Counted from the stretch's first letter, positions 11,268 through 22,555 are shown. The stretch is DNA of 64,000 nucleotides from Setomelanomma holmii (GCA_010015745.1 ML978174.1:186001-250000); one strand, 5' to 3'. The notes: generated by a model not told the origin, from the letters alone. Program-made: numbers and translations.

Positions 11268-12257
11268 ATGGGCTGGCTATGGGGCAGCGGCGGAGGCTCG
11301 ACAGACAAACTTGACTCCTCGCTGCAGGATTTCCTAAAGAAGGAAGCTCCCACCGGACCTAAGCCCTCGCTCCCTTCCGCACCACCCAAAAAGTCCGACG
11401 AAGTACCTCCCGCATCCACAACAACGTCCCAATTAGCGAACGACGAGCCCACGAAGCCCTTTGTCCCGCCACAGTCACAATTCCAAGACGGCCGATATGC
11501 GCACCTTTGGACGAATTACACACCACAGAATGTCCTTGACGAACGAGGCAAGAATGAACAGGACAAGCTACGAGACCTGGTAGACGCATACAATGATCGG
11601 AGAGCCGGCATTGGGCGGATAGCCATGGAGAACTGTGCGCTGGAGTACATGGAGCAGTTCGAGTGCTTCAGGCATCCCAAGACGTGGCTGTCCATGGGCA
11701 CACTCTGCAACGCCGAGTCGCGCAAGTTCAACCGCTGCTACGACATGCAGTCCAAGTTTCTCAAGGCCTTGGGATATCTTACCATGGAGGAGCGCTCACC
11801 CGAGGAGGACGAGAAGATTCAGATGCACGCAGACAAGCTGTACCAGCAGATGCTTCAGCAGGAGGCAGAGATAGAAAAGGCAGAGAAGGAAGGGCTTGCA
11901 AGGCCCCAGTTCGAAAGCCTTCTATCCGACCAAGCAATAGCACGCACTATGGCCAGCAAGCCCTCGCCGAGTACCAGTGCATCGTTGCCCGGTACAGCTG
12001 ATGAAGATGAGAGCGCCATATGGAGCAAGATCAAGCCAGAGTCGCGGAGAGCATACGAGGAGAAGCTGGCCAAGTTACCACCCGAACAACAAGAGATGGA
12101 GCGCATCGCCGTCATAGGCGAACTCAAAGCACAGTCTGGCATAACGAAGAGGGTAGAAGAAACGTTTGTTGAGGAGCGCATAAACCGCATGAGGAGGCGG
12201 GAGTCAGGTCAAGCGACAATAGGCGACACGATAAAGTACTGGTGGGGCTGGGGCTGA
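11268..12257 (+). CDS. Twin CX9C (CHCH-type) protein, probably mitochondrial
   Basis: Single exon, 329 aa (MGWLWGSGGGSTDKL). Four cysteines at about 123, 133, 147 and 157 form two exact CX9C pairs separated by a short loop, the signature of CHCH proteins. Such proteins are imported into the mitochondrial intermembrane space and oxidised by Mia40/Erv1. Most twin-CX9C proteins are around 100 residues; here the motif sits inside a much larger protein with a proline-rich N-terminus (residues 30-70) and a helical, charged C-terminus of about 170 residues ending in TIGDTIKYWWGWG, which could be a membrane-associating helix. The exact role is unknown to me; factors for respiratory complex assembly or membrane organisation are the natural comparison. 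Confidence 0.8.
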   Translation: MGWLWGSGGGSTDKLDSSLQDFLKKEAPTGPKPSLPSAPPKKSDEVPPASTTTSQLANDEPTKPFVPPQSQFQDGRYAHLWTNYTPQNVLDERGKNEQDKLRDLVDAYNDRRAGIGRIAMENCALEYMEQFECFRHPKTWLSMGTLCNAESRKFNRCYDMQSKFLKALGYLTMEERSPEEDEKIQMHADKLYQQMLQQEAEIEKAEKEGLARPQFESLLSDQAIARTMASKPSPSTSASLPGTADEDESAIWSKIKPESRRAYEEKLAKLPPEQQEMERIAVIGELKAQSGITKRVEETFVEERINRMRRRESGQATIGDTIKYWWGWG

Positions 12258-13111
12258 GTGGACGGACGTAGATTGACGGACCTTTGTATATCTCATGTAT
12301 AATTCCTATACGCTATACCCCATCAAGAGCGATCACGACTGATGCCTCATGACTTGCGTGTCGTCTTGGCATCGCACTGGGTGTTCTTGGTTGTCTGCCG
12401 CTTTTCTTGCATGTGTAGATGGGTGTCTATAATGCATGCGTGCTGCAATCTAGCGAGCAAGCGCAATACCATTTAACCCAGGCGCACACACCCGCTGAAG
12501 ATCATTTCGTGCACCCCACAAGCTTCAATTAACGGTCGCGTGCGGGGACAAATGCGGCTAAAGGCCGTTGAAACCCTGCTACCGACGCAGGTCGTCGTCA
12601 TAGGCGCCACCTCACCATGGGCAGATGCTTGAACACAAGGATGTCAGGTTGCAACACCACCTCTTACATATGATCTTCACTGCAGCTGACAGTTTCTTGT
12701 ACCTTCGCTCTTCCTACTTTGCATTGTCTGCTTCGAGCTCGCACTTGCAATTCATCTCGCCCTCGTCACCTGGCGACCCTTACATTCCCAAGGACATACG
12801 AGGCCGTCTCCGATAAGACGTCACAATCATGCGCCTCTTACAAGCTCCGCAGTAACAGTCTTGGCCACGACCAAGGTTCATTCACTCTAACGCAGGCGCG
12901 ACCAGGTGGACGGAGAGCATTCAACCACACATCAAAGCAGCGGCACATGAAGGAGGTCTCTGGCTTCCTCTCACCTCGTTCTTAGAATCCAAACGTCACA
13001 TCGCAGTTGAACGACTCGCTGGGTACGTTATTGGCCTATAATTCAGGGGCGCAGGCATATATGTTTGATCACATCAATCACTCATTTGCGGCACTACTTG
13101 AACGTTTCAAA
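12258..13111. other. Intergenic, no gene seen
   Basis: About 850 nt between two plus-strand genes. Short frames here have no family character. The distal part probably holds the promoter and leader of the F-box-like gene, whose reading frame is open upstream of its ATG as far as 13007. Confidence 0.45.
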
Positions 13112-14641
13112 ATGATTCGACCTAGTAGTTCCGGTCGCGGTAAAACAACCGCCAACCCTCAACCACCAGTTATGACACCTCCACCGAAGAAGAAGTCGTC
13201 AAGACCGTCAACCCCGCCAACAAGGTCGCCGCGCAGCTCCGCCAACGCTCTTTGGGTCCACGAGCAGCAAAAGCGAATTTATCTTGACCATCTCTTACGA
13301 TGGTCACTCGATCATGATACTAGTCTTCAGTACCACGGCAAGATCAGCCTTTCGCCTGAACAATCACGGCGAAAAGAAGACTTGGACCTGGGGAAGTCTG
13401 TCACATGCGTGCTGACAGACACGTCGTTTTCGGATGCACGGCAGACGATAATCATCCGACTGTTCCCGCCCCAAAGACCGACAGCGAAGCCTGATAACGG
13501 CAGGGCTGAAGACGAACGCCGTGACTCCATGGACCTCCTTGACTCCGAGATGAAGCAACTCGTGGTCCAACAAGATATAGAGAGCCACAGCAAGCAACCT
13601 CAGATCATAGAGGGATCAAAAGGGCACTACAAGCTAGTCGTACGATGTGGTGCCGGCTGGATGTGCGCTCGCGAGTACTTCAGCAAAGTCTACTTCTCGC
13701 ATCTCGAGGCCACGAGCTCCAAGCCCAACGGCCGTCTCATCCTAGACGAATCGCTCGCAAAGCGCTCGCGTGCCCTTGGACCTCCACCATCAGACACAGA
13801 TAGTGTCACCATACGACCTCTATTCCACGCTTTCCGCAAGCTACCTCCCGAGCTCCAAGAGATGATCCTCAAGACCTCCGCCAGCCTATCTCGAACCTAC
13901 AACCTGTGCTCAGATGAGTACGGTACACTAAAAATCAAGAAAGACCAGATTCGCCCCGCAATCCCCCTCTCAACACTCTTCTGCGTCTCCAAATCCCTCA
14001 ACGCCACATTCCGCCCTTACGTTTTGCACAGCACAGATTTTCAATTCGGCCTCACAGGCTTCACAAACTTCCTCTGGCGATCTGGGCCCTGCAACCGGCG
14101 AGAAATCCGGCGCTTGTCGTTCCACTTTGGAAAACTCGCACTATTGCACTGTATTCGGTGGCTCGCTCCGGATCGCATCTTCGGCCTCTTCGAACCACCC
14201 GTGGCAACGAACCCGAGCGCTTTGCAGTACTTTTGGCGCTGTCAGATTCAAGATCTGGTTATGGAACTCAATTTGTTGAGTTTGACGATCAACGTGTCGC
14301 AAATTCCGAAGGAGGATCTACCGATGGTCGTCGCGATTCTGAAGAACGCGTTTGGAAGCGCGGAGCGAATACATTTCGTGCAGACTGCGGCCGATGGTTC
14401 GATTGAAAGGACCGATTCAAATAGCGAAGTATTGAAGGGTTTAGGCAAGGAATGTAGCTGGCGGGAGATGTGTATGGCATACTACCAGGCGCATCGACGG
14501 CATAGTTATTTCTTTCGGTTCGAGCTGCTCAAGGGCGAGTCGGAGAAGTTGTTGGAAGACGAAATGGACGGTGACAAGGGATTCTTTGATACGGTATTCA
14601 AGCCGTTTTGTGGGATGGAGCAGCAAAAGATGCTGTGCTGA
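13112..14641 (+). CDS. Uncharacterised protein with F-box-like segment
   Basis: Single exon. I chose the ATG at 13112 (MIRPSSSGRGKTTANPQ, 509 aa) because the residues after it begin a typical disordered Pro/Ser/Lys N-terminus; an in-frame ATG at 13061 would add 17 residues. After the disordered region comes a charged globular part. Near the middle is FRKLPPELQEMIL, which resembles helix 1 of fungal F-box domains, followed by ..LFCVSKSLNATFRPYVL.., the usual next element. If real, it would link a target-binding C-terminal half to SCF ubiquitin ligase through Skp1. No leucine-rich repeat or WD repeat is visible. Intact; function unknown. Confidence 0.8.
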   Translation: MIRPSSSGRGKTTANPQPPVMTPPPKKKSSRPSTPPTRSPRSSANALWVHEQQKRIYLDHLLRWSLDHDTSLQYHGKISLSPEQSRRKEDLDLGKSVTCVLTDTSFSDARQTIIIRLFPPQRPTAKPDNGRAEDERRDSMDLLDSEMKQLVVQQDIESHSKQPQIIEGSKGHYKLVVRCGAGWMCAREYFSKVYFSHLEATSSKPNGRLILDESLAKRSRALGPPPSDTDSVTIRPLFHAFRKLPPELQEMILKTSASLSRTYNLCSDEYGTLKIKKDQIRPAIPLSTLFCVSKSLNATFRPYVLHSTDFQFGLTGFTNFLWRSGPCNRREIRRLSFHFGKLALLHCIRWLAPDRIFGLFEPPVATNPSALQYFWRCQIQDLVMELNLLSLTINVSQIPKEDLPMVVAILKNAFGSAERIHFVQTAADGSIERTDSNSEVLKGLGKECSWREMCMAYYQAHRRHSYFFRFELLKGESEKLLEDEMDGDKGFFDTVFKPFCGMEQQKMLC

Positions 14642-14972
14642 AAAGTGAAGCGAGGGATTCGGATAGGTGCAGTGAATGAGATTTGAAATACGCAGGCTAC
14701 TTCAATGACTCCTCCAGACTATCACATCTTTCTCTTTTCTTGGTCATTTGGGAAGTAACACGTGATGGTCGACCAGTCTAGCATGCTCGAATAGTCCAAC
14801 ATCCATGGCACATCTTCACCGCGATTCCCAGGTAAGCCGTGTACCTTACGGCAACAAGTACCAAAAATGCCAAATCCCCCCCCAATAGGTAGTGTCAAAG
14901 CTCCAGAAACGACGTAAGCTTACTCTCAAAAGGTACATTTTCCCGAAGATAGCATGATGATAATCTTCCATA

Positions 14973-16807
14973 ACGTGTTTTATAAGCGAGTGACGCACCC
15001 CACCAAGTTTGCGCGCCTCTTTGGGTGTATATCTCAACAACCTTAGGAGATAATATATAGATTTTCACAGAGTAGATTTAGTAGTATATTAAGTATCCTT
15101 TTTGCATGTACGTGAGTTGTGGCCAGTCTCTCTGCACCTTGTGCAGCATGCCAGAGCCTGGCGACTAAGGCCTGATCGCTCTCCTCCTTGACGCTCTTCA
15201 TGAGCAATCTGCTGATCAGCCTCACCTTGAGCAAGTATATCCTCTCCAGCTCCCTTTGTTAAGACTCCTTATTTCTGTATACGCTTTTTCTTTCGATTTT
15301 TTCGCTTTGACGCTGCCTCATTAGCCTTCTCAAGGCTGGTGATCCGATTGCGCATTAGCTCAGCTGAGAGCATCATCACCTCCGCCCCCTTCTTGAGCTA
15401 GTCAATAGCCTGGATAATTGAGGCTGGCGACGAGCTCTTGTGCCGCTGCACGCGATCACGTATTAAAGTTGATTGAGCCTCAAGCTCACGTACGTTGCTC
15501 GGCGTACGAGCCTCCCAGGGAGCCTCTACGAGAGCAGCAGGAGTAGGCGTACGCAGCTGCACGTCCAGCTTCGACAGGACAGCGTCTGGCTGGAGAGGAA
15601 CAAGGCCTGCGCCTCGGAAGACTGAGCAGATATTGGCTGACGTGAACGATCGATCAAAGGCTGCCTTAAACGCTGGCAGAAAACCAAGCTTTGTAACGTG
15701 GTTGATGTGGTAGCGGATCAGAGCCTCAATCTCACGACTGTACGCGCGCTTTAGCGGCAAGAAGCAGCCAACGTCAAGTGGCTGCAGCAGATGTGATGAG
15801 TGAGGCGGCATACAGAGCGTGTAGATATTGTTTTCCTTGCAGAGTTCTCGAAATTTTAGAGAGTGGTGGCTCTTGTGGCCGTCAAGGATGAGCAGGTAAC
15901 GTGCACCTATAACACGAGTCTTTGTATAAGCATCAAAGTGCTTTAGCTAGTCAACTTCTAGCTTGTTAGTTGTCCAGCCATTGTCGCTGACTGCGATCGC
16001 CCAGTCGCGTAGGATCTCTGTCTCCTCGTACCAGGCAGATAGATAATAGCAGCCAGCAAAGATAAGGAACGGTAGGATTGACCAGCCAGCTGCGTTGATT
16101 GCAGCGATCAACGTCACCTACTCACGATTACCTGGCTGGATAGTCTTTAGCCTGCCTCTCCTCTCTGACCCTGTAACGACGAGCTAAGTCGTAATCTTGC
16201 CTATCATAAAGCCAGCCTTGTCAAAGTTGTAGACATCCTTATTGCAGATGCTATACTTGGCTTTTGTCTACTCTACAAGCTCAAACCACTCTCTGATTAG
16301 TACAGGATCCTCGCATAGAGCTCTCTGCCTATTGTACGCTTGATTGAAACGCGTTGTAAGACTGTCTGTACGCTTGACAAAGTTGCGCGGCCAGTAGACG
16401 CTAACGCAACGTGCGCCGCATGCAGCCAGCAGCTTATTAGCTATATCACGTACAACGTCAAACGTAGGCGCAAATCCACGTTGATCTAGGTTGAGTATAT
16501 AGCTAACAATAACCTCCTCTTCTAGCTCACTGAGTTTCTTTGAGTTAGGCGGACAATCGCGTTAGGCAGGCTTGCCAGCGCGTCAGCAGCAGAGCGTCGC
16601 TTCGGCTACATTAAAGACTGCTGCAGCAGAACAATTGCCTTAAGTTTGGCTAGCATTGATAGATAAGATAGCAAGCTGAATATCTGCTTCTTTTGAAAGT
16701 AATTAAGTAACGTTACGTGGAGCTATTGTACGTTGAGATGGAAGAGGTGCGCAAACTTGGTGGGGTGCGTCATTCGCTTGTACGCGTTACTCGCTTATAA
16801 AACACGT
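14973..16807 (-). mobile_element. Fot1/pogo-type DNA transposon relic
   Basis: About 1.84 kb flanked by TA (14971-14972 and 16808-16809). The left end reads ACGTGTTTTATAAGCGAGTG and continues through gacgcaccccaccaagtttgcgc. The right end is its inverted repeat but carries an extra stretch of about 18 nt that partly duplicates the cgagtaacgc/cgaatgacgc segment. Terminal inverted repeats are therefore about 50-65 nt. The interior encodes a decayed transposase on the minus strand. The TA target and terminal ACGTGTT match the elements at 40-44.6 kb. Confidence 0.88.
15100..16640 (-). pseudogene. Degenerate pogo/Fot1 DDE transposase
   Basis: Reading the minus strand gives a continuous relic broken by nonsense codons: CPPNSKKLSELEEEVIVSYI (CENP-B-type DNA-binding part), the DDE core with YNFDKAGF, the block DWAIAVSDNGWTTN, LLILDGHKSHHS and the third acidic region LLQPLDVGCFLPLK, then a C-terminal zinc knuckle CTRCRETGHNSRTC. 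The longest uninterrupted piece is 15398-15811. Stops include TAG between VD and LKHF and TAG after AID; both are compatible with C-to-T or G-to-A change of Gln or Trp codons. It cannot encode an active enzyme. Confidence 0.88.
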
Positions 16808-16809
16808 TA

Positions 16810-17179
16810 TTATACTCAGCTGAATCTCCTAGCCAGACCCATGGGTGGAAATATTCCCCGGACCACTCAGCCATCGACCTTGCGCACATCATTCCCATCT
16901 CATTTCACCGCAGGATCTCCCCCATCCAGCAACTTCAGAAGAGGTATCGAAGACTGCGGGAAATGTCGCCGAGAAAGGTCAATGTTGTTCGCAAGAGTGA
17001 TGTCGCGGAAATGTCGGAGGTGGAGGAATGGGACTAGCGCGAAGTCATGATTACTAGGTATGACCTTGCGCTGTGTAAGGTGGATGTGTGTACCTACATT
17101 CTTTGCCTCGCTTTTGCTTCTACAATTACATTTTCCTAGCTTCTATCGTGACACCTGTTTCCGGTTTTTCCCGTTACCC
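16810..17179. other. Intergenic, no gene seen
   Basis: About 370 nt between the transposon end and the 3' end of the first RING-like pseudogene. Nothing recognisable. Confidence 0.4.
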
Positions 17180-17848
17180 TCATGCCAGTCTCTCAACCGC
17201 AGCTTCAATCTCCGCACCATCCCACCCCATCCTGTGAACATACTTTCTAACTCCCTGACACACCACACAGCTTATACTACCGGCCAATAATTCAGACACC
17301 TCGCTAAGCCACGATTAAAGGCACGCAGCATGATATTTATGCCCGCATTCAACCATTGCATACTCAAGCCGAGCGTGCTGGCCTAACATTCTTGGGCCAT
17401 ATATAGATGGACCCAGATGTACACGCGCAGCAACTAGGGCGGTTGTGCGATGACATATACAACATGTTGTAGCTAATGAAGGGAACGTTCTGACGACGTT
17501 CTGATACAGTATGTCATCTCTGCGGCTGGGAAGGGGAATAGTGCGCAAAGGTGGCCAGGGTATGTTAGAGGAGTTGGAGTTGTGATCTTCACCGGGAAAG
17601 AAGTGGCCGGATGCGATGCGTGCGTGGGAGCGGCGATGTTCAGTGCGGGAGTTGCGGGGACGGTGCATGAGTGTAACGTTACGAAGGCGCTGGGCTACGT
17701 TAGGCAGATCTGACATGACTGGGTGAAAAGTCGTGGATTTGTGAATTGAACTGCTATTCATCTGCGCACGGGGAGGGACGATTATGTATTGATTGTCATT
17801 GGAACTGACATGTTTCACACCTCGAGACATTGCACACAAGTCAGACAT
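17180..17848 (-). pseudogene. RING-like zinc-finger gene, copy A, one nonsense codon
   Basis: Minus-strand frame starting MSDLCAMSRGVKHVSSND. It contains CCICHRTT, then ECGHKYHAACL, then a TAA at 17317-17315. The same frame continues past that stop (SWLSEVSELLAGSISCVVCQ) to a TGA at 17182-17180, and this continuation supplies the missing final CxxC pair. One nonsense codon therefore removes the end of a RING-like finger (CxxC...CGHxxHxxC...CxxC). TAA is one C-to-T change away from the Gln codon CAA. The segment RRSHARIASGHFFPGE and RRDDILYQ align with copy B. RING fingers usually recruit E2 enzymes for ubiquitin transfer. An alternative is that the short form is the real product. Confidence 0.7.
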
Positions 17849-17952
17849 TACTCGACGTTGAACATCTCTGATTCATCCCTACTCGACAGGAAGTCCAGTC
17901 TCAATTATTCATCCTACTACATCATAACTAGCCTTCCCAACATCCGCATCGT

Positions 17953-18462
17953 TTACAATCTACGAGTCTCAGGAACATCCCCATAAAACGTCCGCCGCTT
18001 CAACAGATTCATCGCCAATTCCACCTGCTGCGCATCCCAATCCTGAATCTTCACTCACGCTTTGACCGCCTCACACTTCCCACAGCTCGAGAAGTTCATT
18101 TCCGACGGCTCAGTCAGGTAGCTGTACAAGCACGCTGGATGGAACGCATGACCGCATGCATCTATAACATGATTACACGGCATAAATGACTTCGATGAAT
18201 TGTTCGTGGACATCATAATGCGATGGCATATCGTGCAGGCTTTGATCGTTGGCTGATTGGTCACCTTTTGGTAGAGTAGGTCATCTTTGCGGCTGATTTT
18301 GAGCTTGGAAGGAAGAGCCCAGGGGCGAGAGGTGTCGATGTCGGAGTCTTTGGCTGGGATTGTCTGGCAGCCATCGCCGGGGAAGAATTGGCCGGAAAGT
18401 AGGCGGGCGTGTGAGCGTTCGCATTCTTGGGAGGATGTGCGGCACGGGCGGTTGAGACACAT
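17953..18462 (-). pseudogene. RING-like zinc-finger gene, copy B, nonsense after the finger
   Basis: Starts MCLNRPCRTSSQECERSHAR; the frame is also open and alignable with copy A upstream of this ATG, so an earlier exon may exist. The finger is complete: CTICHRIM, CNHVIDACGHAFHPACL and CGKCEAVKA. A TGA follows at 18057-18055, after which the same frame continues (VKIQDWDAQQVELAMNLLKR) to a TAA at 17955-17953, collinear with the tail of copy A (HRMGWDGAEIEAAVERLA). TGA is one C-to-T change from CGA. Because the zinc finger is intact, this copy might still work as a 135-residue protein. Confidence 0.65.
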
Positions 18463-18822
18463 GGTGAGCGTAGTGAGGTTTTGAGCTGAGTGCAGTGATT
18501 GATAACAAACTTACGAGGAGTGTAATTGGGCTGTATGAAGGGCCTAGACGGTGACACTGTGCGCGGGTTGTGGAGCAATAGTGACTCGATCGTTGTGAAT
18601 GGAAGTACGGCAGCACAGCGAAGCGTGCGTGCACTCTCGATTTCAAGACTAACAGCATGAATATAGGGTCATGTGTTGCTACCTCAAAATTGGAAGCCGC
18701 TGTGGGACATGACTGATGACCGAAAGTATGTCAGAAAGTGCACCATTCCTAAACCTACCACGCCAATCGAATCCTCCACCTCTTCTTTAGCTCCAGTACC
18801 TCCTATCTAATCATCCATGGAA

Positions 18823-19598
18823 CTACCATTCCCCCTTCTTCGTACCATCACACCTCCCATCCAACCGCATCCCCTCCTTCGCAACTACCCCCATCACAGC
18901 ATCACACTTCGAGCACTCCGATCATGATCTCCACCCACCCCGTAAACACGGCATGTGCACAGCATGCACCTTGCCCTTCTCTGTCCTATGCACCCACCAC
19001 GCCTTGTCAATAGACCCAGCATGCCCTCTAAACTGAATCACCCGGCCGCAGACTCGGCAGTAACGTTGGCTCCCCGGTAGCGTGATCTACGGATGTGCAA
19101 CAGGCGTCAATGCAGCTTGCAGAACATGGATTGATTGGTGTGGTTCGGTATGAGGGATGTTGTTCGAGCGTGTCGAGGACGTTTTAGGGTCGAACTGTTG
19201 GTTGATGCCGAGGAAGGCGCGTAATGCGTTTACGGGCTGTTTGGCTGCGTCTTTGCGCCATTGTGGGATTTGTGTCGCAGATTCGGGCTGGGCTTAGGCT
19301 TGTCTATCGAATCGATGGGGTTCGAACTCGAACTTTGGGGTATGGGCATCGTTCTCGTGCGACCGAGCCATCCTGGGCGCTCGATTGGTGGTGGTGTTGT
19401 TGTTGGTGTCGTGGGACCTGGGGAGGGAGTGCTTGGCGGTGTATTTGTGGTGATATTCTTGTCGGGCGGGAAGGTAGTCGCGTCAGTTGAGCGCAATCTA
19501 GCGAAACAGTCTGATTCAGGTTCAGAGGAGTGGTTGGACTGCGTTGGGGGTGGAGGTAGTGGTGGGAGGCTATCTGAGTTGTGGGTGACGATGCCCAT
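18823..19598 (-). pseudogene. RING-like zinc-finger gene, copy C, degenerate
   Basis: An N-terminal Pro/Ser/Thr-rich frame (19598-19230, MGIVTHNSDSLPPLPPPPTQ) is followed, probably across an intron, by a zinc-finger-like segment at about 19080-18823: RYCRVCGRVIQFRGH, VHAVHMPCLRGG, then TGA at 18924-18922, then SECSKCDAVMG. The CxxC...HxxC...CxxC order repeats that of copies A and B, but the middle His is displaced. The donor and acceptor for the presumed intron could not be fixed in a consistent phase. Same strand and spacing as A and B, so probably a third diverged tandem copy. Confidence 0.5.
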
Positions 19599-20516
19599 TT
19601 TGTTGTGTCAAATTGTAGCGGTGCTAGAGTTTTCGACAAATGAAGAGGTTCAGGTGAAAATAGAAAACGAAAAAGGTGTGAAGACATGGGTGAAGTTTCA
19701 GGATGTTTGCGAACCATTGTTGGAGCGTGTGAAGCCGGCGGTACTGAAAATACCAACACTACCCATGCTGCGAAATTACTTCTGAAAGTGTGATTGAAAC
19801 CCTAGAAACACGGTCGAAGCTTTTTTGGCTTGACCCTTTGCAATGTGAGATATGCGAAGCCAACACCAATAATGTTTCATAGTGTTCTTGTCAAGGAGCA
19901 TTTCTGCTGGTCCTTTTCAGTGTGGAAAGCAGCTCGACGCAGCCGAATAACTCTGAGATGTGGTGCAACGTATCGCAACGTTACTTTTGTCAAGTGTACA
20001 GATATCGTCGCCTTCACCCTTACGCTTCGAACGCCGCTGTCATATCTTCAATTGACCGAACGCAAGACCTGATCAACCCCACCGCGTCAACTTATCGAGC
20101 CCACCGTAGCCAATTCTTAGATTAAAAAGCAGCTGAGATGTAGTCTCAGCTCATTTAAAAGAAACTCGATGAGGGTCAACCTTCAGGCTATGTACCTAGG
20201 TAGCGGCTATAGAAAAATCAGTATGGGACTGTACGAGGCCGACACTTCACCTCTTTGACACCAAGCTATGTGCGCGGAAGGATCACCACGGATGCGGTTG
20301 CTCATCGCGCGTCGGTGTTAGGAAGTCTAGCCACAATGCAAGCCGGCCTGATTGAACGCTGATATTGTGGTTTGAATCCTGGCTGTGATGGGGACTTCAT
20401 ATCCTCCCCTACCTGTAAGAAAAAGTGGCGAAGACTTTATCAAGTGTTTACCCCACCCAGATCTTCTATGTAGTCATGATCTCATGCTCGCCGGGCTCAC
20501 CAGCCATAGTTGCAGA
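19599..20516. other. Intergenic, no gene seen
   Basis: About 920 nt with many stops in all frames. No transposon end or RNA gene was recognised. Confidence 0.4.
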
Positions 20517-22555
20517 TTAGAAGATAGTAATCTCCTCTCTAGGCGCTGCATAGTACTTCGAGTAGATTCTCCCATCGCCTCCACTATCGTCGCAGAAGCA
20601 GTATGTTCCAAGCCCTTTGTAACAGCCTGCATTCTCCCCATCCTCAACACGTTGAAGAGCAAGTCCCCATACCATTTGGTCGAGATATAATTGTCACACT
20701 GTAGACCTTTCCGGCATATTGATAATCGGTGCAATCATCAATTGACATGGCTAGACCTCCTTGATGCACCAAAAGAGGCCCTCTAATCCGTATTCGGCCC
20801 GACTTTACAGTTCCTGTAAGTGTTTCGTCGGTCGTTTCAATTTCTACGTTTTCGACATAGGAGAGTTGAGTATCTCCAGTACGGTTCCGGTCCTTCTCAT
20901 GACTTCACCAGATGTTACCCTCGACCAATGCCCACAACCATGACGGTGTTCGATACTTCTTGACCCTATATGGCTTCTCACCGTTGGCTCTTGCAGCCAC
21001 CCTCCAGCAGAGTTCGTACCCGATCGAAAACCTGCTATTCCACATCCCAGCAATGTATTGATAGGAGTCTCCCAGCTTGTGCTTAAGTTCAGCGGCCAAA
21101 CCAGCAAACGCTGCGAGCTTGTCTTTTTCGAAGGACATCGAATGACTTGTATAGTCTGCCACCAAAGTTCTCCAGGCTGCACAGAACCCCTTCCACAGGG
21201 AGATAATCATAGGAGATCCGATCAGCGAGTAGTCGTCTCCGTAGAGGCCTTTTTGTATGAAGCCAGTTCTTCAGGTAATTGAGAGGCGGGACTGTCATTG
21301 GGCGACTCTTAAGTTGAATCCCCCGGCGTAAGTCAGGAAGGCCGGTGGGGAAAAGCTTAGAGGCTTCAGTCCTTCATCATACCCAGTGAATTTGGGTCTT
21401 CCTGAAGATCAGCGATCGTGGGCTTAGGAGTTGTTCCCGCATTACCCTAGCACGTTTGTAAAGAGGCGCCTCACCCAAATCGTGTATGCGATTTAGCGAG
21501 TTGTTGAATACTACCCCATCGATGAAGCCATGTTGAGGAGACTCGAACCTCAGTTTTAAATGCTTGATTTTGGTCTCATCCCAAAGGAAAGAATAAACAT
21601 CCGCCTCCATCCTCGGCGTGAGACGCTTTAATGTTGCAGAATGAATTGCGGTACACCGAACCCATTAAGACTGCTTCGTGAACCTAGTCATTCGGATCAT
21701 CTTGAATAATGCATAAGGAGTCAACCCAGCGGTATCGGATTCCAAGGGCACAGCAAATATTCATCGTCTCTTGGTAAAGCTTTGGAAGTTCTTCGAAAGC
21801 GATGCCCTCTTTGAACTGATCCATGGTCTCCGTTGTGAGTTTGATTAAATGAGCTTTCCCCCAGCAATGGCTGAGTGTTATATACTTTCCGAGGAATTGG
21901 CATTACTTGGGTTGTAGTATTCGAATTTTTGCGGCAGTATCAACGAGTGCAAGGACCCGGGTAGGCATCCAATCGTCCTTGTACGGGCGACATTCAGGGT
22001 GATTTTCGCAGCATGCCTGGATCCAATGTTTTTGAAGAGCCCACTTCTCATTGCTTTCCCTCGATAAGGTCCATTCCTTCTGGGCAAATACTGTAGGGAT
22101 TTCTGACGGTATGTTAGTAGGATGTGGTGGGTGGAGGGTGAATCTATACTTTTATCCGCCATTAGGCAAGACTCTACGGGACGGGGAAAATAGCTCCAAT
22201 AGCTGTATATCATCATGTTCGTCCATGTAAATCTAAAAGAAAAGCTCAACCTACTCGCTTTAACCTGGTCATCATAAGGATCTGTTTCGTCATGACCAGG
22301 TACAAGTTCGACTTCGTCCGCATTTGCTCCAACATTGCAGACGGTGTAAGGTGAGGATCTTGATTTCTCGGTGCTGTTTCTGGAAAGCTCCTCATAAGCT
22401 TTGAGCTGATCGAATAGGAGAGAGCATATTTGGCAGCCTGCTGGGCGGGAGTTGAGGACGTGTGAGGCAGAAACTTGATGTACAATGGACACTTTTGTAA
22501 TTATCGTCCGTTTATCATGACCTTTGAATATCTTCATACATGCTGAACAATACAT
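20517..22555 (-). pseudogene. HET-domain (heterokaryon incompatibility) gene, inactivated
   Basis: The minus strand reads as a HET protein in pieces. N-terminus MYCSACMKIFKGHDKRTII with RPAGCQICSLLFDQL; WALQKHWIQACCENHPEC; YITLSHCWGKAHL (the HET core motif) followed by TTETMDQFKEGIAFEELPKL and ICCALGIRYRWVDSLCIIQD; then LNRIHDLGEAPLYKRARVM and EQLLSPRSLIFRKTQIHW; then WRTLVADYTSHSMSFEKDKL and KKYRTPSWLWALVEG; the end is near 20517. Lesions: TAA before CQFLGKYITLS, TAG where Trp is expected in DDPND(W)VHEA, and at least one frameshift near 21600. HET proteins trigger cell death after fusion of unlike hyphae, and are usually variable and often decayed. Confidence 0.88.

Noticed and set aside
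20340..20390. tRNA-like T-loop (ggtttgaatcc)
   Set aside because: No matching acceptor or D arm could be paired upstream.
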